Of a stretch of DNA of 42,799 bases, positions 7,406 to 16,228 are shown piece after piece; within the stretch, counting starts at the first letter, position 1, and the number at the start of each line of letters is the position of its first letter. This stretch comes from an uncultured Clostridia bacterium (lineage in GTDB: Bacteria; Bacillota; Clostridia; Christensenellales; Borkfalkiaceae): the NCBI GenBank assembly GCA_905235785.1, contig CAJOMP010000003.1:16578-59376 (forward strand), written 5' to 3'. The notes beneath the pieces were generated by a model, which did no database searches, was not told the origin of the DNA, and was given only the letters and a program-made list of their open reading frames with translations. A program made the position numbers and the translations under genes.

Positions 7406-8812
7406 ATGAAAAAAATATCGATATGCGACACGTCGCTGAAAGTAATCGGTACGGGCATGGCGAACGTACTGTCATTTAAAGAAAAACTGGAAATAGCGAA
7501 GCGACTTAGCGAACTGTGCGTTGACTGTATCGAAGTTAACCCTTCCAAAAGCGATAAAGCGGACGAGATTTTAATAAAAACGATTTGTAATTGCGTCGGT
7601 AAATCCGTAGTGTCCTGCGTTTCGGGCGATACGGCGGAACAGATCGAAGCGAATTATGCGCTGATAGCGGGCGCGAAAAGAAAACGGCTTAACGTTGTTA
7701 TTCCGGTTTCGCCCATACAAATGGAATATACGCTCGGTAAAAAACCCGCGTCGGTTTTGGAACAATTAAAAACGCTTATCTTAAAGGCGGTTTCCCTTTG
7801 CGAAGACGTTGAAGTTTCTTTGGTCGACGCGACGCGCGCCGAACCCGACTTTTTATACGGCGCTATCAAAACGGCGATAGAGTGCGGGGCAAAGACCGTA
7901 TCGGTGGACGATATCGCGGGCACAATGCTCCCCGAAGAGTTCACTGCGTTCGTCAAGGGTATAATCGATAACGTTCCGCAAATTGCAAGCGTAAATCTCG
8001 TTGTCGGAGCAAGCGACGTTCTCGGAATGGGGGTTGCGAACGCGCTTTCGGCAATCGCCGCGGGCGCCGACGGAATAAAGGTTTCTTCCGTTAAAACCGA
8101 CGCTTTGCCTTCTACCGAAAGAATTTCCGCCGCAATGGAAAATATCGGCGTAAAACGCGGTTACGACACTAATCTTAATAAAACGGCTATTAAACGCCTT
8201 GTTTCCGCTATCGCAGAACTTTCGACCGTTAAAAGCGAAAAATCCGCGACGAGCGTTTCGGAAGAGCAAGTCGAATCTCTTTCAAAAGAACTTTCGCTTT
8301 CCGCGCTGTCGAAAATCATAAAAAAACGCGGTTACGATTTGGGCGCCGACGACGTTAAAAAGGTTTATTCCGAGTTTATCAGACTTTCCGACAAGAAAGA
8401 AGTCAACACCAAAGAACTCGACGCGATAATCGCGGCTAACGCTTTGCAAGTGCAGGAAACTTATTCGCTTGAAAACTTTTCCGTGTACACGAGCAACGTT
8501 TTGCCGTCAACCGCAAGCATAACTCTCTTAAAAGACGGCAAGTCGCACAGCGGACTTTCGTACGGCAACGGTCCTGTTGACGCGGCGTTTCTTGCCATCG
8601 AGTCGGTAACCGGCAGACATATCGAACTCGACGATTTCGACCTGTCGGCGGTAACGGAAGGTAAAGAAGCTATGGGACAAGCGATAGTTAAACTGCGCCA
8701 TAACGGGGTAATATATTCGGGCAGGGGAATTTCTACCGATATAGTCGGCGCTTCTATCCGCGCTTATCTCGGCGCTATAAATAAAATAGTATACGAGGAG
8801 AGTAAAAAATGA
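7406..8812 (+). CDS. LeuA-like protein: degenerate DRE-TIM barrel plus intact leucine regulatory domain
   Basis: The 468-residue protein aligns by eye with 2-isopropylmalate synthase over its whole length. The barrel (about 1-280) retains the fold, but the active site is altered. The usual DTTLRDGEQ start reads DTSLKVIGT, so the Arg-Asp is Lys12-Val13, and the HxH metal motif before LG reads GAS (Gly201, Ser203). The second-half GIHQDG region is missing. In contrast the C-terminal LeuA dimer/regulatory domain (about 353-465) is well conserved, with GNGPVDAAFLAIE, EAMGQ and GRGISTDIVGAS. Such domains bind leucine in LeuA. It is therefore probably catalytically dead and may sense leucine for its operon partners, which is an inference. 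It follows the T-box directly. Confidence 0.8.
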   Translation: MKKISICDTSLKVIGTGMANVLSFKEKLEIAKRLSELCVDCIEVNPSKSDKADEILIKTICNCVGKSVVSCVSGDTAEQIEANYALIAGAKRKRLNVVIPVSPIQMEYTLGKKPASVLEQLKTLILKAVSLCEDVEVSLVDATRAEPDFLYGAIKTAIECGAKTVSVDDIAGTMLPEEFTAFVKGIIDNVPQIASVNLVVGASDVLGMGVANALSAIAAGADGIKVSSVKTDALPSTERISAAMENIGVKRGYDTNLNKTAIKRLVSAIAELSTVKSEKSATSVSEEQVESLSKELSLSALSKIIKKRGYDLGADDVKKVYSEFIRLSDKKEVNTKELDAIIAANALQVQETYSLENFSVYTSNVLPSTASITLLKDGKSHSGLSYGNGPVDAAFLAIESVTGRHIELDDFDLSAVTEGKEAMGQAIVKLRHNGVIYSGRGISTDIVGASIRAYLGAINKIVYEESKK

Positions 8813-11316
8813 ACCTGTCATTTTCAACCAACGGCTGGAAACTCTCTTTCGACGTTTTGATGAAATTACTTAACGAAAATAAAATTTTCGGTCTTGAATT
8901 GCACGACGTTTCTTCGACCGTGTTCGGCGCGGAAAAACCGTTTGCGAAACAGAACTTATCTAAAACCAAAAAGAAACTGTTTGAAAACGGCGTAACTATT
9001 TCCTGTATAGACGCCGTCGGTAATCTTGCCGGCGATAGCGAAGATAAAAACGTAAAAGAAATTCTTTCGCTTATTTCGCTCGCGAAAGACCTTGATTGTA
9101 AGTACATACGCTTGCACGCGTTTGCGGCGGACGATAAAGACTTCGCTTACTGTGACGCTAACGTGAAATCGGTGGTAAAACGCGTTCTTTCGGACGCGGA
9201 GAAGTCGGGCGTTACTTTGCTTATCGAAACTATGGGTATATACGCCGACACTTCGCTCCTAGCGGAAACGCTCGGAGAATTTGCGTGCGACAATCTTTCC
9301 GCCGTATGGGACGTGTACCATACTTGCGCTCTTGCAGGCGAGAGCCCCGATAAGACGGTTAAAAATCTCGGCAAACATATAAAACATATTCATATTAAAG
9401 ACAGCGTTAAGACGGAAAACGGCGCTTGCTACCGTTTGCTCGGAGAAGGCGAGTTGCCGCTTAAAGCGGTTTTTGCTACCTTGCGTTCGGTCAATTACGA
9501 AGGCTTTATGTCGCTCGAACTCTATCCCGACGCTTTGGAAGGGCTTGGCGACGCGGAAATAGTATTGCCGCAGTTTGCGGGGTATATGTCGGGTTTTGAA
9601 TCCGTACCGTCGTGGCGTAGCGGGCTTTACGACAACAAAACTAAAACGGGCAAATATATTTGGGAAAAGGAAACGCTTATCGATTGCACTTTTCCGCAGG
9701 TTTTAGACCGTGTGGTAAAGGAGTTTCCCGATCAGATAGCATTTAAATATACAACGCTCGATTATACCCGTACGTATTCGGAATTCCGCGACGAAGTCGA
9801 CGTTGTCGCGCGCGCTTTAATGTCCGTGGGCGTTAAAAAGGGCGACCACGTTGCGGTGTGGGCGACCAACGTGCCCGAGTGGTATCTTACTTTTTGGGCA
9901 ACGATAAAAATCGGCGCTGTACTCGTTACAGTTAATACGGCATACAAAATTCACGAAGCGGAATACCTTTTAAAGCAGTCGGACACGCATACTCTCGTAC
10001 TCATTAAGGGGTACAGAGATTCCGACTACGCGGGCATAATCAACGAATTGTGTCCCGAACTCAAATCGGTCAAAAAGGGCGAACCGCTCCACTCTAAACG
10101 TCTGCCGTTTTTGCGCAACGTGATAACGGTCGGTTTTGAACAGGCAGGTTCGCTTACCTTTGCGGAATTTATGGACAGAGCGAAGACGGTTTCAAAAGAA
10201 GAACTCGCTGTTCTTGCTAACGCCGTCGACGTGCACGACGTATGCAATATGCAATACACTTCCGGCACGACGGGATTTCCGAAAGGGGTAATGCTCACTC
10301 ACTATAACGTAGTCAACAACGGCAAGTGTATAGGCGACAGGATGGATCTCTCTACCGCCGACCGTATGATGATACAAGTGCCTATGTTCCATTGTTTCGG
10401 AATGGTGCTCGCTATGACGGCGTCGATAACTCACGGCGTTACCATTTGCCCGTTACCGTATTATTCGCCGAAACCCGCTCTTGCCTGTATAAATCAGGAG
10501 CGGATAACCTGTTTCCACGGCGTTCCGACAATGTTTATCGGTATGCTTTCTCATCCCGATTTTGAAAGGACGGATTTTTCCTATATGAGAACGGGTATAA
10601 TGGCGGGCAGCCCCTGTCCCGTCGCAGTAATGCAGGAAGTTGTCGACAAAATGAATATGAAGGAAATAACTATCGTTTACGGACAGACGGAGGCGTCCCC
10701 CGGGTGCACAATGTCTTCTACCGACGACAGTTTGGAAGTCAGAGTGAATACAGTCGGCAGAAATCTTCCGAATATAGAGTGTAAGATAGTCGATCCCGAA
10801 ACGGGCGAAGAGTTGCCGTATAACACCGTGGGCGAATTTGTGGCGCGCGGGTATAACTTAATGAAGGGGTATTATAAAATGCCCTTGGAAACGGCGCAGG
10901 CGATTGACGCCGGCGGCTGGTTACACACTGGCGATTTGGCGCTTAAAATGCCCGACGGCAATTACAGGATAACGGGCAGGCTCAAAGATATGATAATCCG
11001 CGGCGGCGAGAACCTGTATCCCAAAGAGATAGAAGATTTCTTATACACACACCCGAAAGTCAGCGACGTGCAGGTGGTAGGCGTTCCGGACGAAAAGTAC
11101 GGCGAAGAAGCGTACGCTTTCGTTATAGTAAAGGAAGGCGAGAGCCTTACAGAAAAGGAGTTGCGCGATTTTTGCGTTGCGAATATAGCAAAGCACAAAG
11201 TTCCGAGATACTTTGATTTTGTGGACGCTTTCCCGATGAACGCCGCGGGTAAAATATTAAAGTATAAAATGCGCGAAGACGCGGCAAATAAGATAAAAAA
11301 TATTACGAAACAATAA
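8809..11316 (+). CDS. Fusion of AP-endonuclease-2-type TIM barrel and AMP-forming acyl-CoA ligase
   Basis: One unbroken frame of 835 residues carries two enzymes. Residues 1-260 form a sugar phosphate isomerase/epimerase-type TIM barrel with an apparently complete metal site: Glu140 (LIETMG), Asp168 (WDVYH), His195 (HIHIKD) and Glu237 (SLELYP). Residues about 285-830 are an acyl-adenylate synthetase, with YTSGTTGFPKG (483-493), YGQTEASP, TGDLALKMPDGNYRITGR and Lys815 in GKILKYKM. The ligase half should activate a carboxylic acid to acyl-CoA through the AMP intermediate, and it resembles FadD/acyl-CoA synthetase types. The substrate is not visible; the operon suggests a branched short-chain acid. 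The start overlaps the preceding stop as ATGA. Confidence 0.88.
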   Translation: MNLSFSTNGWKLSFDVLMKLLNENKIFGLELHDVSSTVFGAEKPFAKQNLSKTKKKLFENGVTISCIDAVGNLAGDSEDKNVKEILSLISLAKDLDCKYIRLHAFAADDKDFAYCDANVKSVVKRVLSDAEKSGVTLLIETMGIYADTSLLAETLGEFACDNLSAVWDVYHTCALAGESPDKTVKNLGKHIKHIHIKDSVKTENGACYRLLGEGELPLKAVFATLRSVNYEGFMSLELYPDALEGLGDAEIVLPQFAGYMSGFESVPSWRSGLYDNKTKTGKYIWEKETLIDCTFPQVLDRVVKEFPDQIAFKYTTLDYTRTYSEFRDEVDVVARALMSVGVKKGDHVAVWATNVPEWYLTFWATIKIGAVLVTVNTAYKIHEAEYLLKQSDTHTLVLIKGYRDSDYAGIINELCPELKSVKKGEPLHSKRLPFLRNVITVGFEQAGSLTFAEFMDRAKTVSKEELAVLANAVDVHDVCNMQYTSGTTGFPKGVMLTHYNVVNNGKCIGDRMDLSTADRMMIQVPMFHCFGMVLAMTASITHGVTICPLPYYSPKPALACINQERITCFHGVPTMFIGMLSHPDFERTDFSYMRTGIMAGSPCPVAVMQEVVDKMNMKEITIVYGQTEASPGCTMSSTDDSLEVRVNTVGRNLPNIECKIVDPETGEELPYNTVGEFVARGYNLMKGYYKMPLETAQAIDAGGWLHTGDLALKMPDGNYRITGRLKDMIIRGGENLYPKEIEDFLYTHPKVSDVQVVGVPDEKYGEEAYAFVIVKEGESLTEKELRDFCVANIAKHKVPRYFDFVDAFPMNAAGKILKYKMREDAANKIKNITKQ

Positions 11317-11329
11317 AAGGAGCATTGTT

Positions 11330-12394
11330 ATGGAAATAAAAATCGAAAAAGCGAAAACGTTAAAAGACAAGCCGGATTCTAATAAACTCGGTTTCGGTAA
11401 ATATTTCACCGACCATATGTTTGTTGCAGATTTTGACGAAAAGAACGGCTGGCACGACGCGAGAATAGTTCCTTTCGGGTATATGCCTATACATCCCGCG
11501 TCAACCGTATTTCATTACGGCGCGGAAATTTTTGAAGGCATGAAGGCTTATAAAACATCGGACGGTTATCAAATGTTCCGCCCGTTTGAAAATCTCAAAC
11601 GTATGAATAATTCCGCGGAACGTCTTTGCCTTCCCGAAATTCCCGAAGATATGTGGATAGAAGGGCTTACTAAACTTATCGATCTCGACTACGAGTGGAT
11701 ACCCGAAAGCGCGGGAACGTCTTTATATATCCGCCCGTTTATGTTCGGCAACGACGAATCTTTGGGCGTACATGCCGTTCATAATGCGAGATTCGTTATA
11801 ATTCTCTCGCCCGTCGGAAACTATTACGCGGAAGGGCTTAATCCCGTAAAAATCAGCATAGAAAGCGAAGACGTAAGGGCGGTACGCGGCGGTACGGGGT
11901 ACGCTAAATGCGGCGGAAACTATGCGGCAAGTTTAAGAGCGGGAAAAAGAGCCGAATCGCAGGGTATTTCGCAGGTTTTGTGGCTCGACGGCGTCGAAAG
12001 AAAGTATATCGAAGAAGTCGGCTCTATGAACGTTATGTTTAAAATCGACGGCGAAGTGGTAACGCCCGCGCTCACGGGTTCGGTGCTCCCCGGTATAACC
12101 AGAAAATCCATAATAGAAATATTAAAAGAAAAAGGGTACAAAGTTTCCGAAAGGCTTATTTCGGTTGACGAATTAGCAAGCGCGGCAGAAAGCGGTAAAC
12201 TCGAAGAAGCGTGGGGCACGGGAACGGCGGCAGTCGTTTCTCCCATAGGACACCTGTATTATAAAGGTAAAGATTACGTTGTTTCCGATAATAAAATCGG
12301 TAAACTCACGCAAGAACTCTACGACGAACTTACGGGAATACAGTGGGGCAGAATCAAGGACGAACGCAACTGGTGCTATAAGGTGAAAATTTAA
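11330..12394 (+). CDS. ilvE: Branched-chain amino acid aminotransferase
   Basis: The 354-residue protein is a fold-IV PLP aminotransferase of the eukaryote-like IlvE group. It interconverts leucine, valine or isoleucine with their 2-oxoacids using glutamate/2-oxoglutarate. The PLP lysine is Lys193 in GYAKCGGNYA, and the following LWLDGVERKYIEEVGSMN segment is diagnostic. The length is normal for the family. An AAAGGAG site precedes the ATG, and the stop overlaps the next start as TAATG. In this operon it would carry out the last step from 2-oxoacid to amino acid, or the first step of the reverse route. Confidence 0.96.
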   Translation: MEIKIEKAKTLKDKPDSNKLGFGKYFTDHMFVADFDEKNGWHDARIVPFGYMPIHPASTVFHYGAEIFEGMKAYKTSDGYQMFRPFENLKRMNNSAERLCLPEIPEDMWIEGLTKLIDLDYEWIPESAGTSLYIRPFMFGNDESLGVHAVHNARFVIILSPVGNYYAEGLNPVKISIESEDVRAVRGGTGYAKCGGNYAASLRAGKRAESQGISQVLWLDGVERKYIEEVGSMNVMFKIDGEVVTPALTGSVLPGITRKSIIEILKEKGYKVSERLISVDELASAAESGKLEEAWGTGTAAVVSPIGHLYYKGKDYVVSDNKIGKLTQELYDELTGIQWGRIKDERNWCYKVKI

Positions 12395-13062
12395 TGTTCG
12401 ATAAACGCGTTGCGCTTTTTATGGGGCATTACGGTAGCGGTAAAACTTTTTGCGCCGTAAATTACGCTCTTGCGCTCGCAAGAAAAGGCTTTCCCGTAAG
12501 TATTTACGATCTCGATATCGTAAACCCGTATTTCAGAACTGTAGACGCCTATAAAACGCTCGAAAAAGCGGGTGTGGAACTAATAGTTTCGCCGTATGCC
12601 GAAACAAACGTGGATATTCCCGCAATGAACGCGGCGTCATATAAAATGGTGGACGATAAGTCTCGGCGCGCGGTGCTGGACGTAGGCGGCGACGAACGCG
12701 GCGCGCTTGCGCTCGGCAGGTTTTACGAGAAAATCAACGAAGAAAACGATTTCGATTGTTTTTTAGTGGTAAATCCGTTTCGTCCCGAAACGCGCGACAT
12801 CGCGGGGGCGATTGACGTCAAAAACGAAATTGAAACAGTTTCGAGAATAAAGTTTACGGGAATAGTAAACAACGCTAATTTAGGCGAAGAAACGACGTTA
12901 GAGCATATATTTTACGGCAAAGAATTCTGCGAGAAGTTGGGCGAAAAATTAAATATTCCCGTCAAATTTTCCGCTGTTACGGGAAGACTTTGCGAAAAAG
13001 CGAAGGAAAAAACTGACAAGGTGTTGCCCGTCGAACCGATAAAGTACGGCGACTGGCTGTAA
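12394..13062 (+). CDS. P-loop ATPase of the SIMIBI (MinD/ParA-like) class, role unknown
   Basis: The 222-residue protein begins with a P-loop, MGHYGSGKTF (Walker A about residues 10-18). It continues with YDLDIVNPYFRT (about 39-50) and a switch-like LDVGGDERGA (about 89-98), which is the pattern of SIMIBI ATPases such as MinD, ParA and CobQ-type proteins. It has no HTH and no obvious cysteine pair for iron-sulfur transfer. It sits between ilvE and the oxidoreductase genes and overlaps ilvE by one base. A role in assembly or activation of the oxidoreductase, or in a regulatory complex, is possible but not shown by the sequence. Confidence 0.75.
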   Translation: MFDKRVALFMGHYGSGKTFCAVNYALALARKGFPVSIYDLDIVNPYFRTVDAYKTLEKAGVELIVSPYAETNVDIPAMNAASYKMVDDKSRRAVLDVGGDERGALALGRFYEKINEENDFDCFLVVNPFRPETRDIAGAIDVKNEIETVSRIKFTGIVNNANLGEETTLEHIFYGKEFCEKLGEKLNIPVKFSAVTGRLCEKAKEKTDKVLPVEPIKYGDWL

Positions 13063-13077
13063 TATAAGGAGTAAAAA

Positions 13078-13284
13078 ATGGCAAAGGTTATTTTTAACGA
13101 AGATCGTTGCAAAGGATGCGGATTGTGCGTTACGGCTTGTCCGAAAGGCATAGTTTCGCTGGAAAAAGACAAAATCAATGCAAAAGGGTATCACCCCGCC
13201 GGAGTCAAGGAACAGGATAAGTGTATAGGTTGCGCGAGTTGCGCGCTTATGTGTCCCGATACGGTCATAACGGTGGAAAGGTAG
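13078..13284 (+). CDS. 2-oxoacid:ferredoxin oxidoreductase, ferredoxin-like delta subunit (2x[4Fe-4S])
   Basis: The 68-residue protein has two complete 4Fe-4S motifs: CKGCGLCVTACPKG (Cys11, 14, 17, 21) and CIGCASCALMCP. This is the size and pattern of the delta subunit that passes electrons between the TPP-bearing core and ferredoxin in four-subunit 2-oxoacid oxidoreductases. A strong AAGGAG site precedes it, and the alpha gene follows after 7 bp. It is cytoplasmic with no export signal. Confidence 0.93.
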   Translation: MAKVIFNEDRCKGCGLCVTACPKGIVSLEKDKINAKGYHPAGVKEQDKCIGCASCALMCPDTVITVER

Positions 13285-13291
13285 GTGTAAA

Positions 13292-14362
13292 ATGAGCGAA
13301 AAAGTTTTAATGAAAGGAAACGAAGCCTTGGCGGAAGCGGCAATAATGGCAGGATGTAAGCATTATTTCGGCTATCCGATAACGCCGCAGACGGAAGTTG
13401 CGGCATACATGGCAAAGCGTATGCCGAAAATCGGCGGTACGTTTTTACAAGCGGAATCGGAGATTGCCGCGATAAATATGGTTATCGGCGCGGCGTCTTG
13501 CGGCGTGAGAGCGATGACGAGCAGCAGCAGTCCCGGAATTTCTTTAAAGAGCGAAGGAATTTCTTATCTTGCCGGTTGCGAATTGCCCGCGCTTATAGTA
13601 AACGTTCAAAGGGGCGGCCCGGGGCTCGGCGGAATACAGCCTTCGCAGTCGGATTATTTTCAGGCGACGAAAGGCGGCGGACACGGCGACTATCACCTGA
13701 TAGTTTTAGCCCCCGCGTCTGTGCAGGAAATGTTTGATATGGCGTTTAAGGGCTTTAACCTTGCCGATAAATACCGTGTTCCCGCAATGATACTTGCGGA
13801 CGGAACGATGGGGCAAATGATGGAACCCGTAAGCCTTGACGCTAACGCTATTGAGACGTATGATAAACCTTGGGCGACCAAGGGTACGGGCAATCACGAA
13901 GGCAGAAACGTTATAAACTCGCTTTCTCTTTCACCCGCGCAACTCGAAGAGTGGAACGTTTCCCGTTACGAAAGATACGCGGCGATCGAGCGCGACGAAG
14001 TTATGTACGAAGAGTTTATGATGGACGATGCGGAAATATGCGTCGTGGCGTTCGGCATAGCGGCGCGCGTTTCAAAGAACGCAGTAGTGGCGGCGAGAAA
14101 ACAAGGGTTAAAAGTCGGTATGATTCGCCCGATAACTTTGTGGCCTTTCCCGAAGGAAGTTTTGAATAAGGCGGCAGACAAAGTAAAGGCTTTCCTTTCC
14201 GTGGAACTCAATATGGGGCAGATGGTCGACGACGTCAAACTTGCGACAGGGTGTAAAAAACCCGTATACTTCTACGGTAGAACGGGCGGCGTGATTATGA
14301 GCCCCGACGAAGTGCTTTCCGCAATTCAAAAAATCGAAAAAGGAGAAGCGAAACAATGGTAG
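13292..14362 (+). CDS. vorB: 2-oxoacid:ferredoxin oxidoreductase alpha subunit, VorB-type
   Basis: The 356-residue protein has the pyrimidine-binding and transketolase C-terminal-like domains of the family. Typical signatures are GNEALAEAAIMAGCKHYFGYPITPQTE, the ESEIAAINMVIGAA catalytic-Glu region, TSSSSPG and NVQRGGPGLGG. The length matches clostridial proteins named 3-methyl-2-oxobutanoate dehydrogenase subunit VorB. The reaction is reversible: 2-oxoacid + CoA + oxidised ferredoxin gives acyl-CoA + CO2 + reduced ferredoxin. Preference for branched 2-oxoacids is inferred from this resemblance and from the adjacent ilvE and LeuA-like genes; 2-oxoglutarate or indolepyruvate types cannot be fully excluded. 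Confidence 0.92.
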   Translation: MSEKVLMKGNEALAEAAIMAGCKHYFGYPITPQTEVAAYMAKRMPKIGGTFLQAESEIAAINMVIGAASCGVRAMTSSSSPGISLKSEGISYLAGCELPALIVNVQRGGPGLGGIQPSQSDYFQATKGGGHGDYHLIVLAPASVQEMFDMAFKGFNLADKYRVPAMILADGTMGQMMEPVSLDANAIETYDKPWATKGTGNHEGRNVINSLSLSPAQLEEWNVSRYERYAAIERDEVMYEEFMMDDAEICVVAFGIAARVSKNAVVAARKQGLKVGMIRPITLWPFPKEVLNKAADKVKAFLSVELNMGQMVDDVKLATGCKKPVYFYGRTGGVIMSPDEVLSAIQKIEKGEAKQW

Positions 14363-15102
14363 TATTTGAAAAGACCAAAGGATTGACAGACGCTCCGCTC
14401 CATTATTGCCCGGGGTGTACTCACGGTATTATTCACAGACTTGTGGCGGAATCGCTCGAAGAACTCGGTGTTCTCGATAAGACGGTCGGCGTTGCGAGCG
14501 TCGGTTGTTCGGTGTTCTCATACAATTATTTTAATTGCGATATGATACAGGCGGCGCACGGAAGAGCGCCCGCGGTAGCGACCGGTGCAAAACGCGCAGA
14601 CCCCACGAAAGTCGTCTTTACATATCAGGGCGACGGCGACCTTGCGGCTATCGGCACGGCAGAAACTGTGCATGCGGCGGCGAGAAATGAAAATATTACA
14701 GTCATTTTCGTCAATAATGCTATTTACGGTATGACAGGCGGACAGATGGCGCCGACAACTCTTCCTAATCAGGTAACGCAAACGTCGCCTTACGGCAGAG
14801 ACGTAACCGTTGTGGGATATCCCGTGAAAGTGTGCGAAATGTTGTCGCAGGTAACGGGCGCGTCTTATCTTGAAAGAGTTGCGGTAAACAACGTCAAAAA
14901 CATCCGCGCGGCGAAGAAAGCGATAAAGCGTGCTTTCCAAAACCAGATAGAAGGCAAAGGTTTTTCACTTATTGAAGTGCTTTCTACATGCCCTACGAAC
15001 TGGGGATTATCGCCTAGCGAAGCGATAAAGTGGCTGGACGAAAATATGGAAACGTATTATCCGCTCGGCGTGTATAAAGACAAATACAAGGAGGAGAAAT
15101 AA
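14356..15102 (+). CDS. vorA: 2-oxoacid:ferredoxin oxidoreductase beta subunit (TPP-binding)
   Basis: The 248-residue protein is the thiamine-diphosphate subunit. It has YCPGCTHGI near the N terminus (a Cys pair that helps ligate a cluster in relatives) and the TPP motif GDGDLAAIG followed by FVNNAIYGMTGGQMAPTT. It overlaps the alpha gene by 7 bases and has a GGAG site inside the end of that gene. Together with alpha it forms the catalytic core of the oxidoreductase. Confidence 0.93.
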   Translation: MVVFEKTKGLTDAPLHYCPGCTHGIIHRLVAESLEELGVLDKTVGVASVGCSVFSYNYFNCDMIQAAHGRAPAVATGAKRADPTKVVFTYQGDGDLAAIGTAETVHAAARNENITVIFVNNAIYGMTGGQMAPTTLPNQVTQTSPYGRDVTVVGYPVKVCEMLSQVTGASYLERVAVNNVKNIRAAKKAIKRAFQNQIEGKGFSLIEVLSTCPTNWGLSPSEAIKWLDENMETYYPLGVYKDKYKEEK

Positions 15103-15636
15103 ATGGCGACAAAAATTCTGATAGCGGGATTCGGCGGACAGGGCATATTGTTCGCGGGAAAGGCGCTCGCGTATACGGGATTGAAATGCGGCAAAGAAGT
15201 ATCATGGCTACCGTCCTACGGCCCCGAAATGCGCGGCGGCACGGCGAATTGCAGCGTAACGATATCCGACGACCCGATAGGTTCGCCGATTGTCGATAAG
15301 CCCGACGTGCTTATCGCGATGAATTTGCCTTCGCTTGAAAAATATTATAACGAAACAGAACCGAAAGGTTATATCATATACGACAGTTCGCTGATTACCA
15401 AGCAGGATACCAGAGACGATGTTATCACCGTTGGTATACCTGCGACAAAACTTGCAAGTGATAACGGACTCGACGGACTTGCGAATATGATAATCTTGGG
15501 TAAGACCGTAAAAGAAACGGGTATACTTACTCTCGAACAGATTGAAAGCAGTCTATCGCAAATGGTTCCCGCAAAAAAAGCGGAACTTCTTAAAAACAAT
15601 ATAAAGGCGATAGAATTAGGTTATAATTTCCGTTAG
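15103..15636 (+). CDS. 2-oxoacid:ferredoxin oxidoreductase gamma subunit
   Basis: The 177-residue protein has the gamma-domain signature: [22 protein letters not shown] at the start, then [18 protein letters not shown]. This subunit covers the core and contributes to CoA and electron-transfer contacts. It begins on the base after the beta stop and has an AAGGAGGAG ribosome site. The gene order here is delta-alpha-beta-gamma, and the complex is complete. Confidence 0.93.
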   Translation: MATKILIAGFGGQGILFAGKALAYTGLKCGKEVSWLPSYGPEMRGGTANCSVTISDDPIGSPIVDKPDVLIAMNLPSLEKYYNETEPKGYIIYDSSLITKQDTRDDVITVGIPATKLASDNGLDGLANMIILGKTVKETGILTLEQIESSLSQMVPAKKAELLKNNIKAIELGYNFR

Positions 15637-15649
15637 GGGGGCAAGTCAA

Positions 15650-16201
15650 ATGGATAAACAGTTGATCGAAATGGGTATGCGGCTACGCGAACTTCGCGAA
15701 GTGCACGGCGTCTCGGTGGAAGAAATTGCCGAAAAATTAGGTAAAACCGTCAAAGAATACGAAGAGTACGAAGACGGAAAACAGGATTTTTCTTTCAGTT
15801 TTATGTTGAACGTCGCGACGTTTCTCGGGATAGACGTAGTTAATCTGCTTTCGGGGCAAACGCCCAAACTTTCCGATTGCGCCGTGGTGCGCAAAGGTCA
15901 GGAATTCTTTATCAAGAAAGAAGGCGCTTACGACTATAAACATTTGGCTTACACTTTCAAGAATAAAAAGGGCGAACCGTTTTTCGTTACCTGTATGGCA
16001 GGGGAAGAAGATAAAGTATTCCACTCTCACGAAGGGCAGGAATTTAATTTCGTGCTTTCGGGCAGTATGCGTCTGACGGTCGATAACGTTACTTACGATC
16101 TCAACAAGGGCGACAGTGCTTATTTTAATTCAAACTTGCCGCACGGTATAAAGGTGTTGGGAGACGTGCCCGTAAAATTTCTTGCGGTTGTTATGAAGTG
16201 A
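15650..16201 (+). CDS. XRE-family regulator with cupin sensor domain
   Basis: The 183-residue protein joins an XRE helix-turn-helix (about 7-62; MRLRELREVHGVSVEEIAEKLGKT) to a C-terminal cupin (about 110-182) with HSHEGQEFNFVLSGSMRL and a PHG end. Regulators of this form often lie beside AMP-forming acyl-CoA synthetase genes, as here with the gene at 16229. The cupin probably binds a small acid or acyl ligand. It would add a substrate- or product-sensing layer on top of T-box control, which is an inference. The ribosome site is a G-rich run, GGGGGG. Confidence 0.9.
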   Translation: MDKQLIEMGMRLRELREVHGVSVEEIAEKLGKTVKEYEEYEDGKQDFSFSFMLNVATFLGIDVVNLLSGQTPKLSDCAVVRKGQEFFIKKEGAYDYKHLAYTFKNKKGEPFFVTCMAGEEDKVFHSHEGQEFNFVLSGSMRLTVDNVTYDLNKGDSAYFNSNLPHGIKVLGDVPVKFLAVVMK

Positions 16202-16228
16202 TTTTTTACGCCACAAAAGGAGTAAAAA

